Assembly: GCA_902525355.1 (NCBI GenBank)
Contig: CABZGO010000001.1
Span: 66,641 to 125,451, forward strand
DNA length: 58,811 nucleotides
DNA from: an uncultured Pelagibacteraceae bacterium
Lineage (GTDB): Bacteria; Pseudomonadota; Alphaproteobacteria; Pelagibacterales; Pelagibacteraceae
Direction: 5' to 3'
In this document: piece by piece, positions 8,238 through 16,522 of the stretch
How positions within the stretch are numbered: the stretch's first letter is position 1
Layout of the letters: the number at the start of each line of letters is the position of its first letter
Notes under the pieces: model-generated
What the model was told of the DNA's origin: nothing
The model's database searches: none
Seen by the model: the letters and a program-made list of their open reading frames with translations, nothing else
Made by a program: the position numbers and the translations under genes

Positions 8238-9194
8238 ATGAAAAAAATTCTCATTGTCCAACCTATTCATGAAAAAGGTATGGAATTATTAAAAAATAAT
8301 AGTGACTATAGTTACGAAGTTGTTGAAGATTTAAGTGTTGAAAACGTGAAACAAAAAATCGTAGATGCAGACGCAGTTTCTTTAAGAACTTCGATACTAC
8401 CTGCTGAGGCAATTGAAAATGCAAAAAACCTTAAAATAATTTCAAGACATGGAGTTGGTTACGATAATATTGATTTAGATAGCTGTAAAAAAGGAAATAT
8501 CGATATAGCAATAACTGCCACAGCAAATGCTGTTGCTGTTGCAGAACACGTTCTTTTCATGCTTTTAAGCATCTCTAAAAGAAAAAGTATGTATGACCAT
8601 TCAGTCAAAAGTGGAAAATTTATTGAAAGAAACAAATTGCCAAAAACTATAGAAATTTGGCATAAAAATATTCTTATAGCTGGGTTTGGAAGAATAGGTA
8701 AAGCATTAATAAAAAGATGTTTGGGATTTGAAATGAATGTGTTTGTTTATGATCCATTTGTAAATGCAGAAACAGTTAGCAAAATGGGTGGGGAAAAAGT
8801 AGATGATTTATCTGAGGCTATTAAAGATATGGATGCTGTATCACTCCATATACCTTTAACAGATCAAACTAAAAATATTATCAATTACGAACTTCTAAAA
8901 ACAATGAAAAACAATTGTATCATCATAAATGCTGCAAGAGGTGGTGTTATAAATGAGAAAGACTTAGATAGAGCTTTAAATGAGAATTTAATTTTTGGAG
9001 CAGGTATTGATGTATTTGAGGTAGAACCTCCAGAGGCTGATAACCCTTTGTTAAAAAATGACAAAGTTTTCCTTAGTCCTCATGCTGCAGCGTTTACAGA
9101 GGAATGCATGACAAGAATGGCAAAAGAAACTATTCAAAATATCTTTGATTTTTTTGACGGTAAACTTGAAGATAGTAAAAAGGTAAAATTATAG
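8238..9194 (+). CDS. D-isomer-specific 2-hydroxyacid dehydrogenase
   Basis: A 318-residue NAD-dependent dehydrogenase of the phosphoglycerate/hydroxypyruvate reductase family, interconverting a D-2-hydroxyacid and its 2-oxo acid. Seen in order: GVGYDNID, the NAD-binding GFGRIGKA, the AARGGVI block with the substrate-binding arginine, the glutamate of EVEPPEADNPLL and the catalytic histidine of LSPHAA. There is no C-terminal ACT domain, so it is the short form, not full-length SerA; hydroxypyruvate, glyoxylate or a sugar-acid substrate is likelier than a serine-pathway role. It is last in the PanE-like/oxygenase run. Its 3' end overlaps the converging iolE by six bases. Confidence 0.88.
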   Translation: MKKILIVQPIHEKGMELLKNNSDYSYEVVEDLSVENVKQKIVDADAVSLRTSILPAEAIENAKNLKIISRHGVGYDNIDLDSCKKGNIDIAITATANAVAVAEHVLFMLLSISKRKSMYDHSVKSGKFIERNKLPKTIEIWHKNILIAGFGRIGKALIKRCLGFEMNVFVYDPFVNAETVSKMGGEKVDDLSEAIKDMDAVSLHIPLTDQTKNIINYELLKTMKNNCIIINAARGGVINEKDLDRALNENLIFGAGIDVFEVEPPEADNPLLKNDKVFLSPHAAAFTEECMTRMAKETIQNIFDFFDGKLEDSKKVKL

Positions 9195-10091
9195 ACTATT
9201 TATCTCTAGATTTGATTTCTTTAATGTATCTGTAATATATTTATAACCCTTAATAGCATATTCAAGTGGATTAGCTTTTTTAGGATCTTGTTCAGCCTCC
9301 ACAACAAGCCAACCCTGGTAATTATTTTTTTTTAAAATATCAAACAAAGGTTTATAGTTGATACACCCATCTCCAGGTACGGTAAAAGCACCTTCTAAAA
9401 ACGCATTCCTAAAACTAAAATCCTCAGAAAGGGCTTTTTTTAATACTTCTTCTCTAATATCTTTACAGTGGATGTGGATTACTCTTTCCTTAAATTTATT
9501 GATTATATTAATTGAATTACCCTGTGCAAATAACATGTGGCCAGTATCTAAAGTTAATTTTACACTGTCATTTGTGTTTTCAAGTAATCTAGTAGTTTCT
9601 TCTTCTGTTTCTATTACTGTACCCATATGATGGTGATAAGCTAAAGGCATACCTTCATCTTCAAGATATTTTGCAAGTTCAGATATTTTTATACAATAAT
9701 CTTTCCATTCTTCATCAGTCATCTTAGGTCTACTTGATAGTTTTTTTGTTGGATCACCCTGTATTGAACCGAAAACTTCAGCAAAAACGATACATGGAGC
9801 CTCGCAATCTTTAAATAATTTTAGTTGGTCTTGAATTAAATTTTTTTCTTGTTCAACAGAATTTATTCTAAGATTTCCGCTATACCAACCAGAACATAGT
9901 TTTAAGTTATACTTATTTAATTTTGGTAACAGCTCTTTAGATGTTTTTGGAAATTTACCACCTGACTCAATTCCAACAAACCCAGCCTGACTTGCTTCTG
10001 ACAAACATTGCTCTAAAGAAGTATCTCCACCTAATTCGGGCATGTCGTCATTACTCCAGGCGATCGGTGCTATACCTAATTTTACTGACAT
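9189..10091 (-). CDS. iolE: Myo-inosose-2 dehydratase IolE
   Basis: A 300-residue TIM-barrel protein of the xylose-isomerase-like family that dehydrates scyllo-inosose to the diketo substrate that IolD acts on next. The N-terminus is diagnostic for IolE (KLGIAPIAWSNDDMPELGG), followed by EQCLSEASQAGF and SGWYSG. Metal-site segments include LTLDTGH, IHIHCKD and VVEAEQDP. The frame is open up to 10124, but the family start fits the ATG at 10091. That leaves 31 bases to the start of the divergent dehydrogenase gene. iolB, iolC and iolJ are not in the window and may lie beyond the left edge. Confidence 0.92.
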   Translation of the reverse strand: MSVKLGIAPIAWSNDDMPELGGDTSLEQCLSEASQAGFVGIESGGKFPKTSKELLPKLNKYNLKLCSGWYSGNLRINSVEQEKNLIQDQLKLFKDCEAPCIVFAEVFGSIQGDPTKKLSSRPKMTDEEWKDYCIKISELAKYLEDEGMPLAYHHHMGTVIETEEETTRLLENTNDSVKLTLDTGHMLFAQGNSINIINKFKERVIHIHCKDIREEVLKKALSEDFSFRNAFLEGAFTVPGDGCINYKPLFDILKKNNYQGWLVVEAEQDPKKANPLEYAIKGYKYITDTLKKSNLEINSL

Positions 10092-10122
10092 AAATTTTTT
10101 ATTTGTTAAGATATATTTAATC

Positions 10123-11268
10123 ATGAAATTAATTAAAGGAAAAAAAATTCAACTTGGCATAGTTGGAGGTGGTCCAAAATCCTGGATTGGTCATGTTCAT
10201 AGAATTTCATCAAGATTTGACAATCAATATGAGATAGTTGCTGGTGTTTTTTCAAGAAATTCAAAACTATCTAAAAGTTTTGGTCAAAACCTAGGTATTT
10301 TAAAAGAGAGATGCTATTCAAATTTTAGGGAAATGGCTGAAAGAGAAGCTGCAAGAAAAGATGGTATAAATGTTGTCGCAATAATGACTCCTCCTTCAAG
10401 TCACCAAATTATTGCTGAAAAATTTATTGATAAAAATATTCATGTAATTTCTGACAAACCATTTGCTGGAAATCTTACTCAAGCTAAGAAATTATTTAAA
10501 AAAATAAAATCAAATAAAAAAATTAAGTATGCTTTAACACATAATTATTCTGCTTATCCTATGGTTAGAGAAGCTAAAGTATCGGTTGAAAGAGGTAAAA
10601 TAGGAAAAGTTGAATATGTTAACATAGAATATGTTCAAGATTGGTCTGATGGAGAAAAAATTTCACAAAAAAATGCGTATAAAAAGTTTAAATGGAAAAT
10701 AGATAAAAAAATTGTTGGAACTTCTGCAGTTTTGAATGAAATTGGCTCCCACGCATATCATATGGCAACTTACATATCAGGATTAAAAGGTCAAAATGTT
10801 TTTGCAGATATTAAACAAATTTCAAATAAAATTAAAATGGACAACAATGCTCAAGTAATGATTAATTTTAATAATGGAGCTAAAGGAATGTTTTGGACTA
10901 GTGTGATGGCAAGAGGTGGTGTTTATGGATTACGAATAAGAATATTTGGAACGAAAGGAAGTTTGGAATGGGTTCAAAACGATCCAAACTATTTAAGACT
11001 TAATCCATCTAATGGTGCTGTTAAATTTATTGAAAGAGGTTTTTTTAATGCTGAATTGTCTAAAAAATTTTCTAGATTAAAATTTGGACATCCTGAAGGA
11101 TATTTGGATGCATTTGCAAATATTTATAGTGAATTTGCAGATTCTTTGAAAAATAATAGTAAAAAAAGGTATTTTTATCCAAATGAGGATGAGGGACTTG
11201 AAACTGCAAAATTTATTGATGCATGCAAAGTTTCAAACAGAAAAAAAAGATGGGTAAAAATAAAATAA
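10123..11268 (+). CDS. Gfo/Idh/MocA family oxidoreductase
   Basis: A 381-residue NAD(P)-dependent dehydrogenase. The N-terminal Rossmann motif is GIVGGGPKSWIG at about residues 12-23, and the family's DKPF segment (normally EKP) and LTHNY follow; the C-terminal domain carries NEIGSHAYH. The variant GGGP..IG..HR and the DKP motif suggest a subgroup that often sits with inositol or other sugar catabolic genes. It may oxidise an inositol isomer or a sugar acid. The open frame begins at 10042 inside iolE; I chose the ATG at 10123 because the Rossmann fold starts just after it. It overlaps the following iolG by 19 bases, so the two are coupled. Confidence 0.85.
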   Translation: MKLIKGKKIQLGIVGGGPKSWIGHVHRISSRFDNQYEIVAGVFSRNSKLSKSFGQNLGILKERCYSNFREMAEREAARKDGINVVAIMTPPSSHQIIAEKFIDKNIHVISDKPFAGNLTQAKKLFKKIKSNKKIKYALTHNYSAYPMVREAKVSVERGKIGKVEYVNIEYVQDWSDGEKISQKNAYKKFKWKIDKKIVGTSAVLNEIGSHAYHMATYISGLKGQNVFADIKQISNKIKMDNNAQVMINFNNGAKGMFWTSVMARGGVYGLRIRIFGTKGSLEWVQNDPNYLRLNPSNGAVKFIERGFFNAELSKKFSRLKFGHPEGYLDAFANIYSEFADSLKNNSKKRYFYPNEDEGLETAKFIDACKVSNRKKRWVKIK

Positions 11269-12266
11269 AAACTGCTCTATTTGGACTTGGTAGAATTGGT
11301 CAGATGCATGCAGATAATTTAAGAAAAAATAATGAATTTGATTTAAAATATGTTTTTGATTTGAATAAAAATTTATCAAACAAAATTTCAAAAAGATTTA
11401 ATACTATTTCAATAGATAATCCAGATATTGCTTTTAAAGATAATGAAATTAAATGTATTTTTATAGCATCCTCTACTTCTACACATTTAAAATTTATTGA
11501 AATGGGTGCAAAATATAAAAAAGTAGTCTTTTGTGAAAAACCACTAGATTTAAATCTAAATAAAATTAATTCAACTCAAAAGAAAATTAAAAAATTTAAT
11601 CCTAAAGTACAAATAGGTTTTAATAGAAGATACGATCCCGGACATAATCTACTTAAAAAGAATTTATTAAAAAATAAAATAGGTAAACTAGAGAAGATTA
11701 TTATAACCAGTCGAGATCCTGCTCCTCCCTCATTATCTTATTTAAAAGATTCGGGGGGTATTTTTAAAGATATGATGATTCATGATTTTGACTTAGCAAG
11801 ATATTACTTGGGTTCAGATAAATTTATATCATTATTTGCTACTGGAAGTAATTTATCAGACCAAAGATTTAACAAGATAAAAGATTATGAACTTGCAACA
11901 ACAGTGATTAAGTCAAGAAAAGGAGTGCAATGCATTATAACTAATTCAAGACATTGTAGTTTTGGTTATGACCAAAGAGTTGAGCTTTTTGGAACAAAAG
12001 GAATGATGATATCAGATAATAAAAGAGATACAGAAACCAATCTCTTTTTAAAAAATTCTACTAATAACAAATCACCTCTCTTGCATTTTTTTATAGAAAG
12101 ATATGAAGAAGCTTTTAAGTTACAATTATTAGACCTTGCGAATTTTTGTAAAAAAAATATAAAACCTAGGGCAGTTTTTGAAGATGGAAAAAATTCAATA
12201 ATATTGGCAGAAGCTGCACAAAAATCTGTTAAATCAAAAAAATTTGAAAAATTAAAAATAAATTAA
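11250..12266 (+). CDS. iolG: Inositol 2-dehydrogenase IolG (Gfo/Idh/MocA family)
   Basis: A 338-residue enzyme that oxidises myo-inositol to scyllo-inosose with NAD. Visible features are the dinucleotide motif GLGRIGQMHA, the family lysine in FCEKPLD, the IolG-like block GFNRRYDPGH followed by SRDPAPPS, and the catalytic SGGIFKDMMIHDFDLAR with its Asp-His pair. The ATG at 11250 is preferred to the longest-frame start at 11223 because the Rossmann strand begins a few residues later. It lies 19 bases inside the end of the preceding dehydrogenase. With IolE and IolD this gives the first three chemical steps of the classical pathway. The EamA gene converges on it after eight bases. Confidence 0.85.
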   Translation: MGKNKIKTALFGLGRIGQMHADNLRKNNEFDLKYVFDLNKNLSNKISKRFNTISIDNPDIAFKDNEIKCIFIASSTSTHLKFIEMGAKYKKVVFCEKPLDLNLNKINSTQKKIKKFNPKVQIGFNRRYDPGHNLLKKNLLKNKIGKLEKIIITSRDPAPPSLSYLKDSGGIFKDMMIHDFDLARYYLGSDKFISLFATGSNLSDQRFNKIKDYELATTVIKSRKGVQCIITNSRHCSFGYDQRVELFGTKGMMISDNKRDTETNLFLKNSTNNKSPLLHFFIERYEEAFKLQLLDLANFCKKNIKPRAVFEDGKNSIILAEAAQKSVKSKKFEKLKIN

Positions 12267-12274
12267 AATAACTT

Positions 12275-13168
12275 TTATATACTTTGTATTTTTTTATCTC
12301 CTGCTTTTTTTACAAAGTAAATTCCTAAGACAACGGCACATAGAGCAATTAAAATTTTAGGTGTAACTAATTCGTTTAAGAAAACATATCCTAAAATTAC
12401 TCCAAAAATCGGTATTAAGTAAGCGACTTGACTTTGAAAAACTAAGCCATTTTTCTTTAAAATCATAAATCTTAATAACCATGCTATTCCAGTTGGAAAA
12501 ATACCCAGATAAATCAAAGATAATGTGGATTCTAATGATGGATTTAAATTCCATGGTTGCTCAAATATTATTGATATTGGACAAACAATAATAGTACCCC
12601 AAATTAGAATTGATGTAGTTACATTTTCATTTTTCTTATTACTAATTTTTAACGTTAATATTCCTCCAATAACATAAAAAGTAGATCCTAATAGAATCAT
12701 AAGAGCAGAGAATAAATTTTCATTATTTATTAGTAAATTTTCTGAGAATAAATAAACAATTCCAGAAAAGCCTAATATAATTCCGAATATTTTTATTAAA
12801 TTAATTCTCTCTCCATCTGCAAAGAAATGTGCAAGTATAGTTGCACTTATAGGTGTTGTAGACATCAAAATTGCTGCTAGGTTACTTTGAACTTTTTGAA
12901 CACCATATGCTATTAGAAAGAAAGGTATAACAAGATTGATAATACCAATTGCTGCAAACCATTTCCAATCTTTTGAAAACGCTTCAATTTTTATTTTTTT
13001 AAAATAACATAGTAATAATAATGGTATCATACCAAAAAATATCCTTAAAAAAGATATTGTTATAGGTCCATAAGAATATGTTGCAATTTTAATATTAAAA
13101 AAAGCCGAGGCCCAAAGTAAAGCCAAAAAAGTTAAAATGAAATAATCAGTAGCATTTGGAGATTTCAT
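12275..13168 (-). CDS. EamA-family (drug/metabolite transporter) membrane protein
   Basis: A 297-residue inner-membrane protein with about ten hydrophobic helices arranged as two EamA repeats. The first half begins FILTFLALLWASAFFNIKIA and the second contains the GIFPTGIAWLLRF segment common in DMT carriers. The substrate is not predictable; relatives export amino acids, nucleosides or other metabolites. The start overlaps the end of the YbaK gene by four bases (ATGA), so the two are co-transcribed. Its position at the end of the catabolic island may be coincidental. Confidence 0.85.
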   Translation of the reverse strand: MKSPNATDYFILTFLALLWASAFFNIKIATYSYGPITISFLRIFFGMIPLLLLCYFKKIKIEAFSKDWKWFAAIGIINLVIPFFLIAYGVQKVQSNLAAILMSTTPISATILAHFFADGERINLIKIFGIILGFSGIVYLFSENLLINNENLFSALMILLGSTFYVIGGILTLKISNKKNENVTTSILIWGTIIVCPISIIFEQPWNLNPSLESTLSLIYLGIFPTGIAWLLRFMILKKNGLVFQSQVAYLIPIFGVILGYVFLNELVTPKILIALCAVVLGIYFVKKAGDKKIQSI

Positions 13169-13644
13169 TCAATTACATCTTCTATTGATCCATTAGTTAT
13201 TTTAATAAGATTCTCAAAATTTATTTTAAAAATACAGTTTGGATGTCCAGCAGCTGCATATAAATCTTTAAATCTATTTAAAGAACTATCAACTAATATC
13301 TGTAACTTATTTATATGCCCTATAGGAGAAACTCCTCCTATCGTATATCCTGTTTGTTCTTTCACATCATCAGGAGATGCCATGCTTAAATCTTTACTTT
13401 TAAAGAACTTCTTAAGTTTGTTTAACGAACATCTTTTGTCGCCAGATACCAAACATAAAAAAAAATTATCACCATTTTTGAAAAGTAGGCTTTTTACGAT
13501 TGCCCCCACCTCACAATTTAGAGATTTTGCTGCATCAAAGGCTGTTCTTGCTGTGTTTACTAATTCTGTGACTGATAAAGTCTTATCAAACTCTTTTAAC
13601 GCTTTTTCAGCTCTTTTAACTGGTTCTTTATTTAATAAACTCAT
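13165..13644 (-). CDS. YbaK/EbsC-family aminoacyl-tRNA deacylase
   Basis: A 159-residue protein of the YbaK/ProX superfamily, cytosolic enzymes that hydrolyse mischarged aminoacyl-tRNA such as Cys-tRNA(Pro) or Ala-tRNA(Pro). Typical segments are the lysine in AIVKSLLF (the catalytic lysine in this family), the LVSGDKR strand, TGYTIGGVSPIGH with the conserved glycines, and AAGHPN near the C-terminus. It is first of a two-gene unit with the EamA transporter and diverges from glnA, with 140 bases between starts. The specific tRNA cannot be assigned by eye. Confidence 0.88.
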   Translation of the reverse strand: MSLLNKEPVKRAEKALKEFDKTLSVTELVNTARTAFDAAKSLNCEVGAIVKSLLFKNGDNFFLCLVSGDKRCSLNKLKKFFKSKDLSMASPDDVKEQTGYTIGGVSPIGHINKLQILVDSSLNRFKDLYAAAGHPNCIFKINFENLIKITNGSIEDVIE

Positions 13645-13784
13645 TATTGCAACTTAAGATTGATTGAAAATTCCAATTTTTTAAGGTTAATATACATGTA
13701 AAAAAAGCATAAGTGATATCTATTTAATAGGCATTATTTATCTTTTTTTAACTGATAAGAGAATTAAAAATTATAGGAGATAAT

Positions 13785-15191
13785 ATGAGCGCTAAGGACG
13801 TATTAAAGTTAATGAAATCTAAGAATATTGAATTTGTTGATCTTAGATTTACAGACCCAAGAGGTAAACTTCAACATTTAACAATGGATACAACGATCGT
13901 TGACGAGGGAATGTTGAACGACGGCGTATTTTTTGATGGTTCATCAATTGCAGGATGGAAAGCAATTAATGAATCAGACATGATATTAAAACCTGATTTA
14001 AGTAGAAAAGTAATAGATCCTTACACTTCTCATAATACCTTGATTTTGTTTTGTGACATTTTAGATGCAGTCAAAAGAGATCCTTATGAAAGAGATCCAA
14101 GAGGCATTGCAAAAAAAGCAGAAGCTTATTTAAAGAAAACAGGAATTGGTGATACAGCTTATTTTGGACCAGAACCAGAGTTTTTCGTTTTTGATGATGT
14201 AAGAATTAAAAATGATATGAATGAGACAAGCTTTTCAATTGATAGTTCAGAAGGGCCATACAATTCCGGAAAATCTTATGATAATGGGAACATGGGTCAT
14301 AGACCTGGGGTCAAGGGAGGATATTTTCCTGTTCCACCAGTAGATAGTGCGCAAGATATGAGAGGTGAATATCTTAAAGGACTAAGAGACGTTGGAATAA
14401 CTGTAGAGAAACATCACCATGAAGTTGCACCAAGTCAGCATGAACTTGGAATGTTATTTGGAACTTTGGTTAATCAAGCAGACAATGTTCAACTTTATAA
14501 ATATGTTGTTCAAATGGTTTCTCACTCTTTTGGAAAAACTGCAACATTTATGCCCAAACCTGTAAAAGGAGACAATGGTTCTGGTATGCACACTCACCAA
14601 TCAATATGGAAAGGCAAAACTCCAGTTTTTTCTGGAAATAAGTATGCTGGCTTATCTCAAACTGCTCTTTACTATATTGGTGGAGTTCTAAAACATGCAA
14701 AAGCAATTAATGCATTTGCTAATGCTACTACAAATAGTTACAAAAGACTGATTCCAGGATTTGAAGCTCCTGTTTTACTTGCATACTCTGCCAGAAACAG
14801 ATCGGCATCATGTAGAATACCAATCACATTGAGTAAAAAAGGTGCAAGGTGTGAAATAAGATTTCCTGATGCATCTGGAAATCCATATTTAACTTTTGCT
14901 TCAATGCTTATGGCGGGAATTGATGGGATTAAAAACAAAATTGATCCAGGTAAATCTTTTGATAAAGATCTTTATGCTTTATCAGATAAGCAAGTCAAAA
15001 AAGTTCCAACAGTTTGTGGTTCTTTAAGAGAAGCAATGGAGTCTTTGGATAAAGATAGAAAATTCTTAACTCAAGGAAACGTATTCACAGACGATCAAAT
15101 AGATGCGTATATTGAACTTAAATATGAAGAGATTCATAATTTTGAACATACGCCACATCCTATAGAATTTGATATGTATTATAGCTGCTAA
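13785..15191 (+). CDS. glnA: Glutamine synthetase, type I
   Basis: A 468-residue type I glutamine synthetase that makes glutamine from glutamate, ammonia and ATP. It has the N-terminal FVDLRFTDPRGK, the catalytic FFDGSSI, the metal-ligand block FGPEPEFFVFD, KGGYFPVPP, HHHEVAPSQHE, the glutamate/ammonia region GSGMHTHQS and the arginine-rich NRSASCRIP. Tyr397 in DKDLYAL is the adenylylation site, at exactly the position used in E. coli, so control by GlnE-type adenylylation is possible. A clear ribosome-binding site (AGGAGA, 13775-13780) precedes the ATG. The 140-base leader shows no riboswitch fold that I recognise. A hairpin follows the stop. Confidence 0.97.
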   Translation: MSAKDVLKLMKSKNIEFVDLRFTDPRGKLQHLTMDTTIVDEGMLNDGVFFDGSSIAGWKAINESDMILKPDLSRKVIDPYTSHNTLILFCDILDAVKRDPYERDPRGIAKKAEAYLKKTGIGDTAYFGPEPEFFVFDDVRIKNDMNETSFSIDSSEGPYNSGKSYDNGNMGHRPGVKGGYFPVPPVDSAQDMRGEYLKGLRDVGITVEKHHHEVAPSQHELGMLFGTLVNQADNVQLYKYVVQMVSHSFGKTATFMPKPVKGDNGSGMHTHQSIWKGKTPVFSGNKYAGLSQTALYYIGGVLKHAKAINAFANATTNSYKRLIPGFEAPVLLAYSARNRSASCRIPITLSKKGARCEIRFPDASGNPYLTFASMLMAGIDGIKNKIDPGKSFDKDLYALSDKQVKKVPTVCGSLREAMESLDKDRKFLTQGNVFTDDQIDAYIELKYEEIHNFEHTPHPIEFDMYYSC

Positions 15192-15206
15192 ATAGCTTGT
15201 AATATT

Positions 15207-15242
15207 AAAGGTAATACCTGTAGTAATAGCAGGTATTCCTTT
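15207..15242 (+). terminator. Hairpin after glnA, probable transcription terminator
   Basis: The inverted repeat AAAGG-T-AATACCTG and CAGGTATT-CCTTT is separated by a nine-base loop (TAGTAATAG). The 13 paired positions are interrupted only by one bulged T. It begins 15 bases after the glnA stop. The T tract after it is short (CCTTTATT), so termination may be weak and the downstream small ORF could still be read. Confidence 0.7.
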
Positions 15243-15282
15243 ATTAGAATTTAAATTTTATGTATTTTTGTTATTAACATAT

Positions 15283-15420
15283 ATGACTAAGTTTATAACA
15301 ACATTAAAAAGTATTATTGGTTACAAAAAACCTGAAATTAGAAGGACTAAGCGTAGAAAAAATAAAATTTATTCTATGAATAAAAGAGGACAATATTGGT
15401 TTATTTCCTATTACCAATAA
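15283..15420 (+). CDS. Small basic protein of 45 residues, unknown
   Basis: An ATG at 15283 opens 45 codons ending TAA at 15420, between the glnA hairpin and the converging sufA gene. The protein is strongly basic (about 13 Lys/Arg, including RRTKRRKNK) with an aromatic C-terminus (YWFISYYQ). It has no signal peptide or recognised domain. No strong ribosome-binding site is obvious. It fills the only otherwise empty stretch between glnA and the suf operon and ends five bases before sufA's end, which suits a real gene in such a compact genome. It could still be a chance frame; conservation would decide. Confidence 0.5.
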   Translation: MTKFITTLKSIIGYKKPEIRRTKRRKNKIYSMNKRGQYWFISYYQ

Positions 15421-15425
15421 TTTGA

Positions 15426-15761
15426 CTAAACTTTAAAAGACTCCCCACAACCACATCTCTCGGTTTCATTTGGATTATTGAACACAAATTGAGATGAAAA
15501 CTCCTCTTTTTTGTAATCCATTTCCGTTCCAAAAAGATACATTACTGCAGCAGAATCTATGAAAACTTTTACGCCTTTATCCTCAATAACCTCATCATTA
15601 GGGTTTATTTCCTTTGTGTATTCCATAATATAAGACATTCCTGCACAACCTCCTGATTTAACTCCTACTCTCACACCTATTGAATCATTTTCTGCTGAAG
15701 ACATAATTTCTTTTATACGGTCTGCCGCATTATCGCTTAATGATATTACTTGTTTAGTCAT
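15426..15761 (-). CDS. sufA: HesB/IscA-family iron-sulfur carrier (SufA-like)
   Basis: A 111-residue A-type carrier that receives Fe-S clusters from the SufBCD scaffold and passes them to apoproteins. The three conserved cysteines are present: one in SGGCAGMSY and two in the C-terminal CGCGESFKV. It is the last gene of the suf operon and overlaps sufT by four bases. It could equally be named erpA or iscA from sequence alone; its operon position favours sufA. Confidence 0.9.
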   Translation of the reverse strand: MTKQVISLSDNAADRIKEIMSSAENDSIGVRVGVKSGGCAGMSYIMEYTKEINPNDEVIEDKGVKVFIDSAAVMYLFGTEMDYKKEEFSSQFVFNNPNETERCGCGESFKV

Positions 15762-16057
15762 AAATTTAATTCCAATTTTGCTGCCTCTGACATCATAGAT
15801 TTATCCCAAGGTGGCTCCCAAACCAAATCTAAATCTACTTTTTCAACTTCTTCTAATTGCATAATACTATCTTTAACTTCTTTAGGCAAACTTTCTGCTA
15901 CTGGACAGTTTGGAGTCGTTAAAGTCATTTTTACACTGATATTTTTTCCATCTATTCTAATATCATAAATTAATCCAAGTTCATATATATTTACAGGTAT
16001 CTCAGGATCATAGATTTTTTTTATTTCTTCAATTACTTTTTCTTTAAGCTCCATCAT
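15758..16057 (-). CDS. sufT: SufT/MIP18 (DUF59) family Fe-S assembly factor
   Basis: A 99-residue DUF59 protein, a helper in Fe-S cluster maturation. The family hallmarks are YDPEIPVNIYELGLIYDI near the N-terminus, the conserved cysteine in TLTTPNCPVAESLP, and the WEPPWDKSMMSE motif near the C-terminus. It directly follows sufU with no gap and overlaps sufA by four bases. Two adjacent methionines start the frame, so the first residue is uncertain by one codon. Confidence 0.9.
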   Translation of the reverse strand: MMELKEKVIEEIKKIYDPEIPVNIYELGLIYDIRIDGKNISVKMTLTTPNCPVAESLPKEVKDSIMQLEEVEKVDLDLVWEPPWDKSMMSEAAKLELNL

Positions 16058-16522
16058 TTAACTTTCAGTGTTTATTACTTCTTGTGAATTATCAATTGCT
16101 GATGTAAGTGTGTGCCAAGAGAGTGTAGCACATTTGACCCTCATTGGGTATTGCTTAACACCAGATAAACACATTAATTTTGTTTTTTCGTCATCATTTA
16201 AAAGTTTAGAGTTAAGATCATCTTTTTCTTTAATCATATCTAAAAAATCTGTGACAATTTCTTTTACCTCAGCTTCTTCCTTTCCTCTTACTAAATCTGT
16301 CATGATTGATGCTGAGGCCATAGATATTGCACATCCACTTCCTTCAAAAGAAATATCATCAACTTTTTTATTTTCATCAAGCTTTAGAAATACATGCACA
16401 TTATCTCCACATAAAGGATTATGACCTTTGGCATCTTTGTTATAATTGTCTGTCTTTCTTAAGTTTCTAGGATTCTTTCCATGATCTAAGATAATTTCTT
16501 GGTATAATTCTTTTAAGTTCAT
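16058..16522 (-). CDS. sufU: SufU-type iron-sulfur scaffold / sulfur relay protein
   Basis: A 154-residue NifU-N/IscU-fold protein. Cys38 and Asp40 (PLCGDN), Cys64 (GSGCAIS) and Cys131 (RVKCATLSW) form the zinc or cluster site. The long segment between the second and third cysteines is the insertion typical of SufU rather than IscU. In Gram-positive bacteria SufU accepts sulfur from SufS; the operon here has no SufE, so SufU probably fills that role. It overlaps the sufS stop by four bases. Confidence 0.92.
   Translation of the reverse strand: MNLKELYQEIILDHGKNPRNLRKTDNYNKDAKGHNPLCGDNVHVFLKLDENKKVDDISFEGSGCAISMASASIMTDLVRGKEEAEVKEIVTDFLDMIKEKDDLNSKLLNDDEKTKLMCLSGVKQYPMRVKCATLSWHTLTSAIDNSQEVINTES

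Noticed and set aside
13645-13784. Possible riboswitch before glnA
   Set aside because: No glutamine or other RNA motif could be drawn; only an AT-rich leader with a normal ribosome-binding site is visible.
16068-16424. 118-codon open frame opposite sufU
   Set aside because: Shadow of a well-supported suf gene, with no start context or domain.
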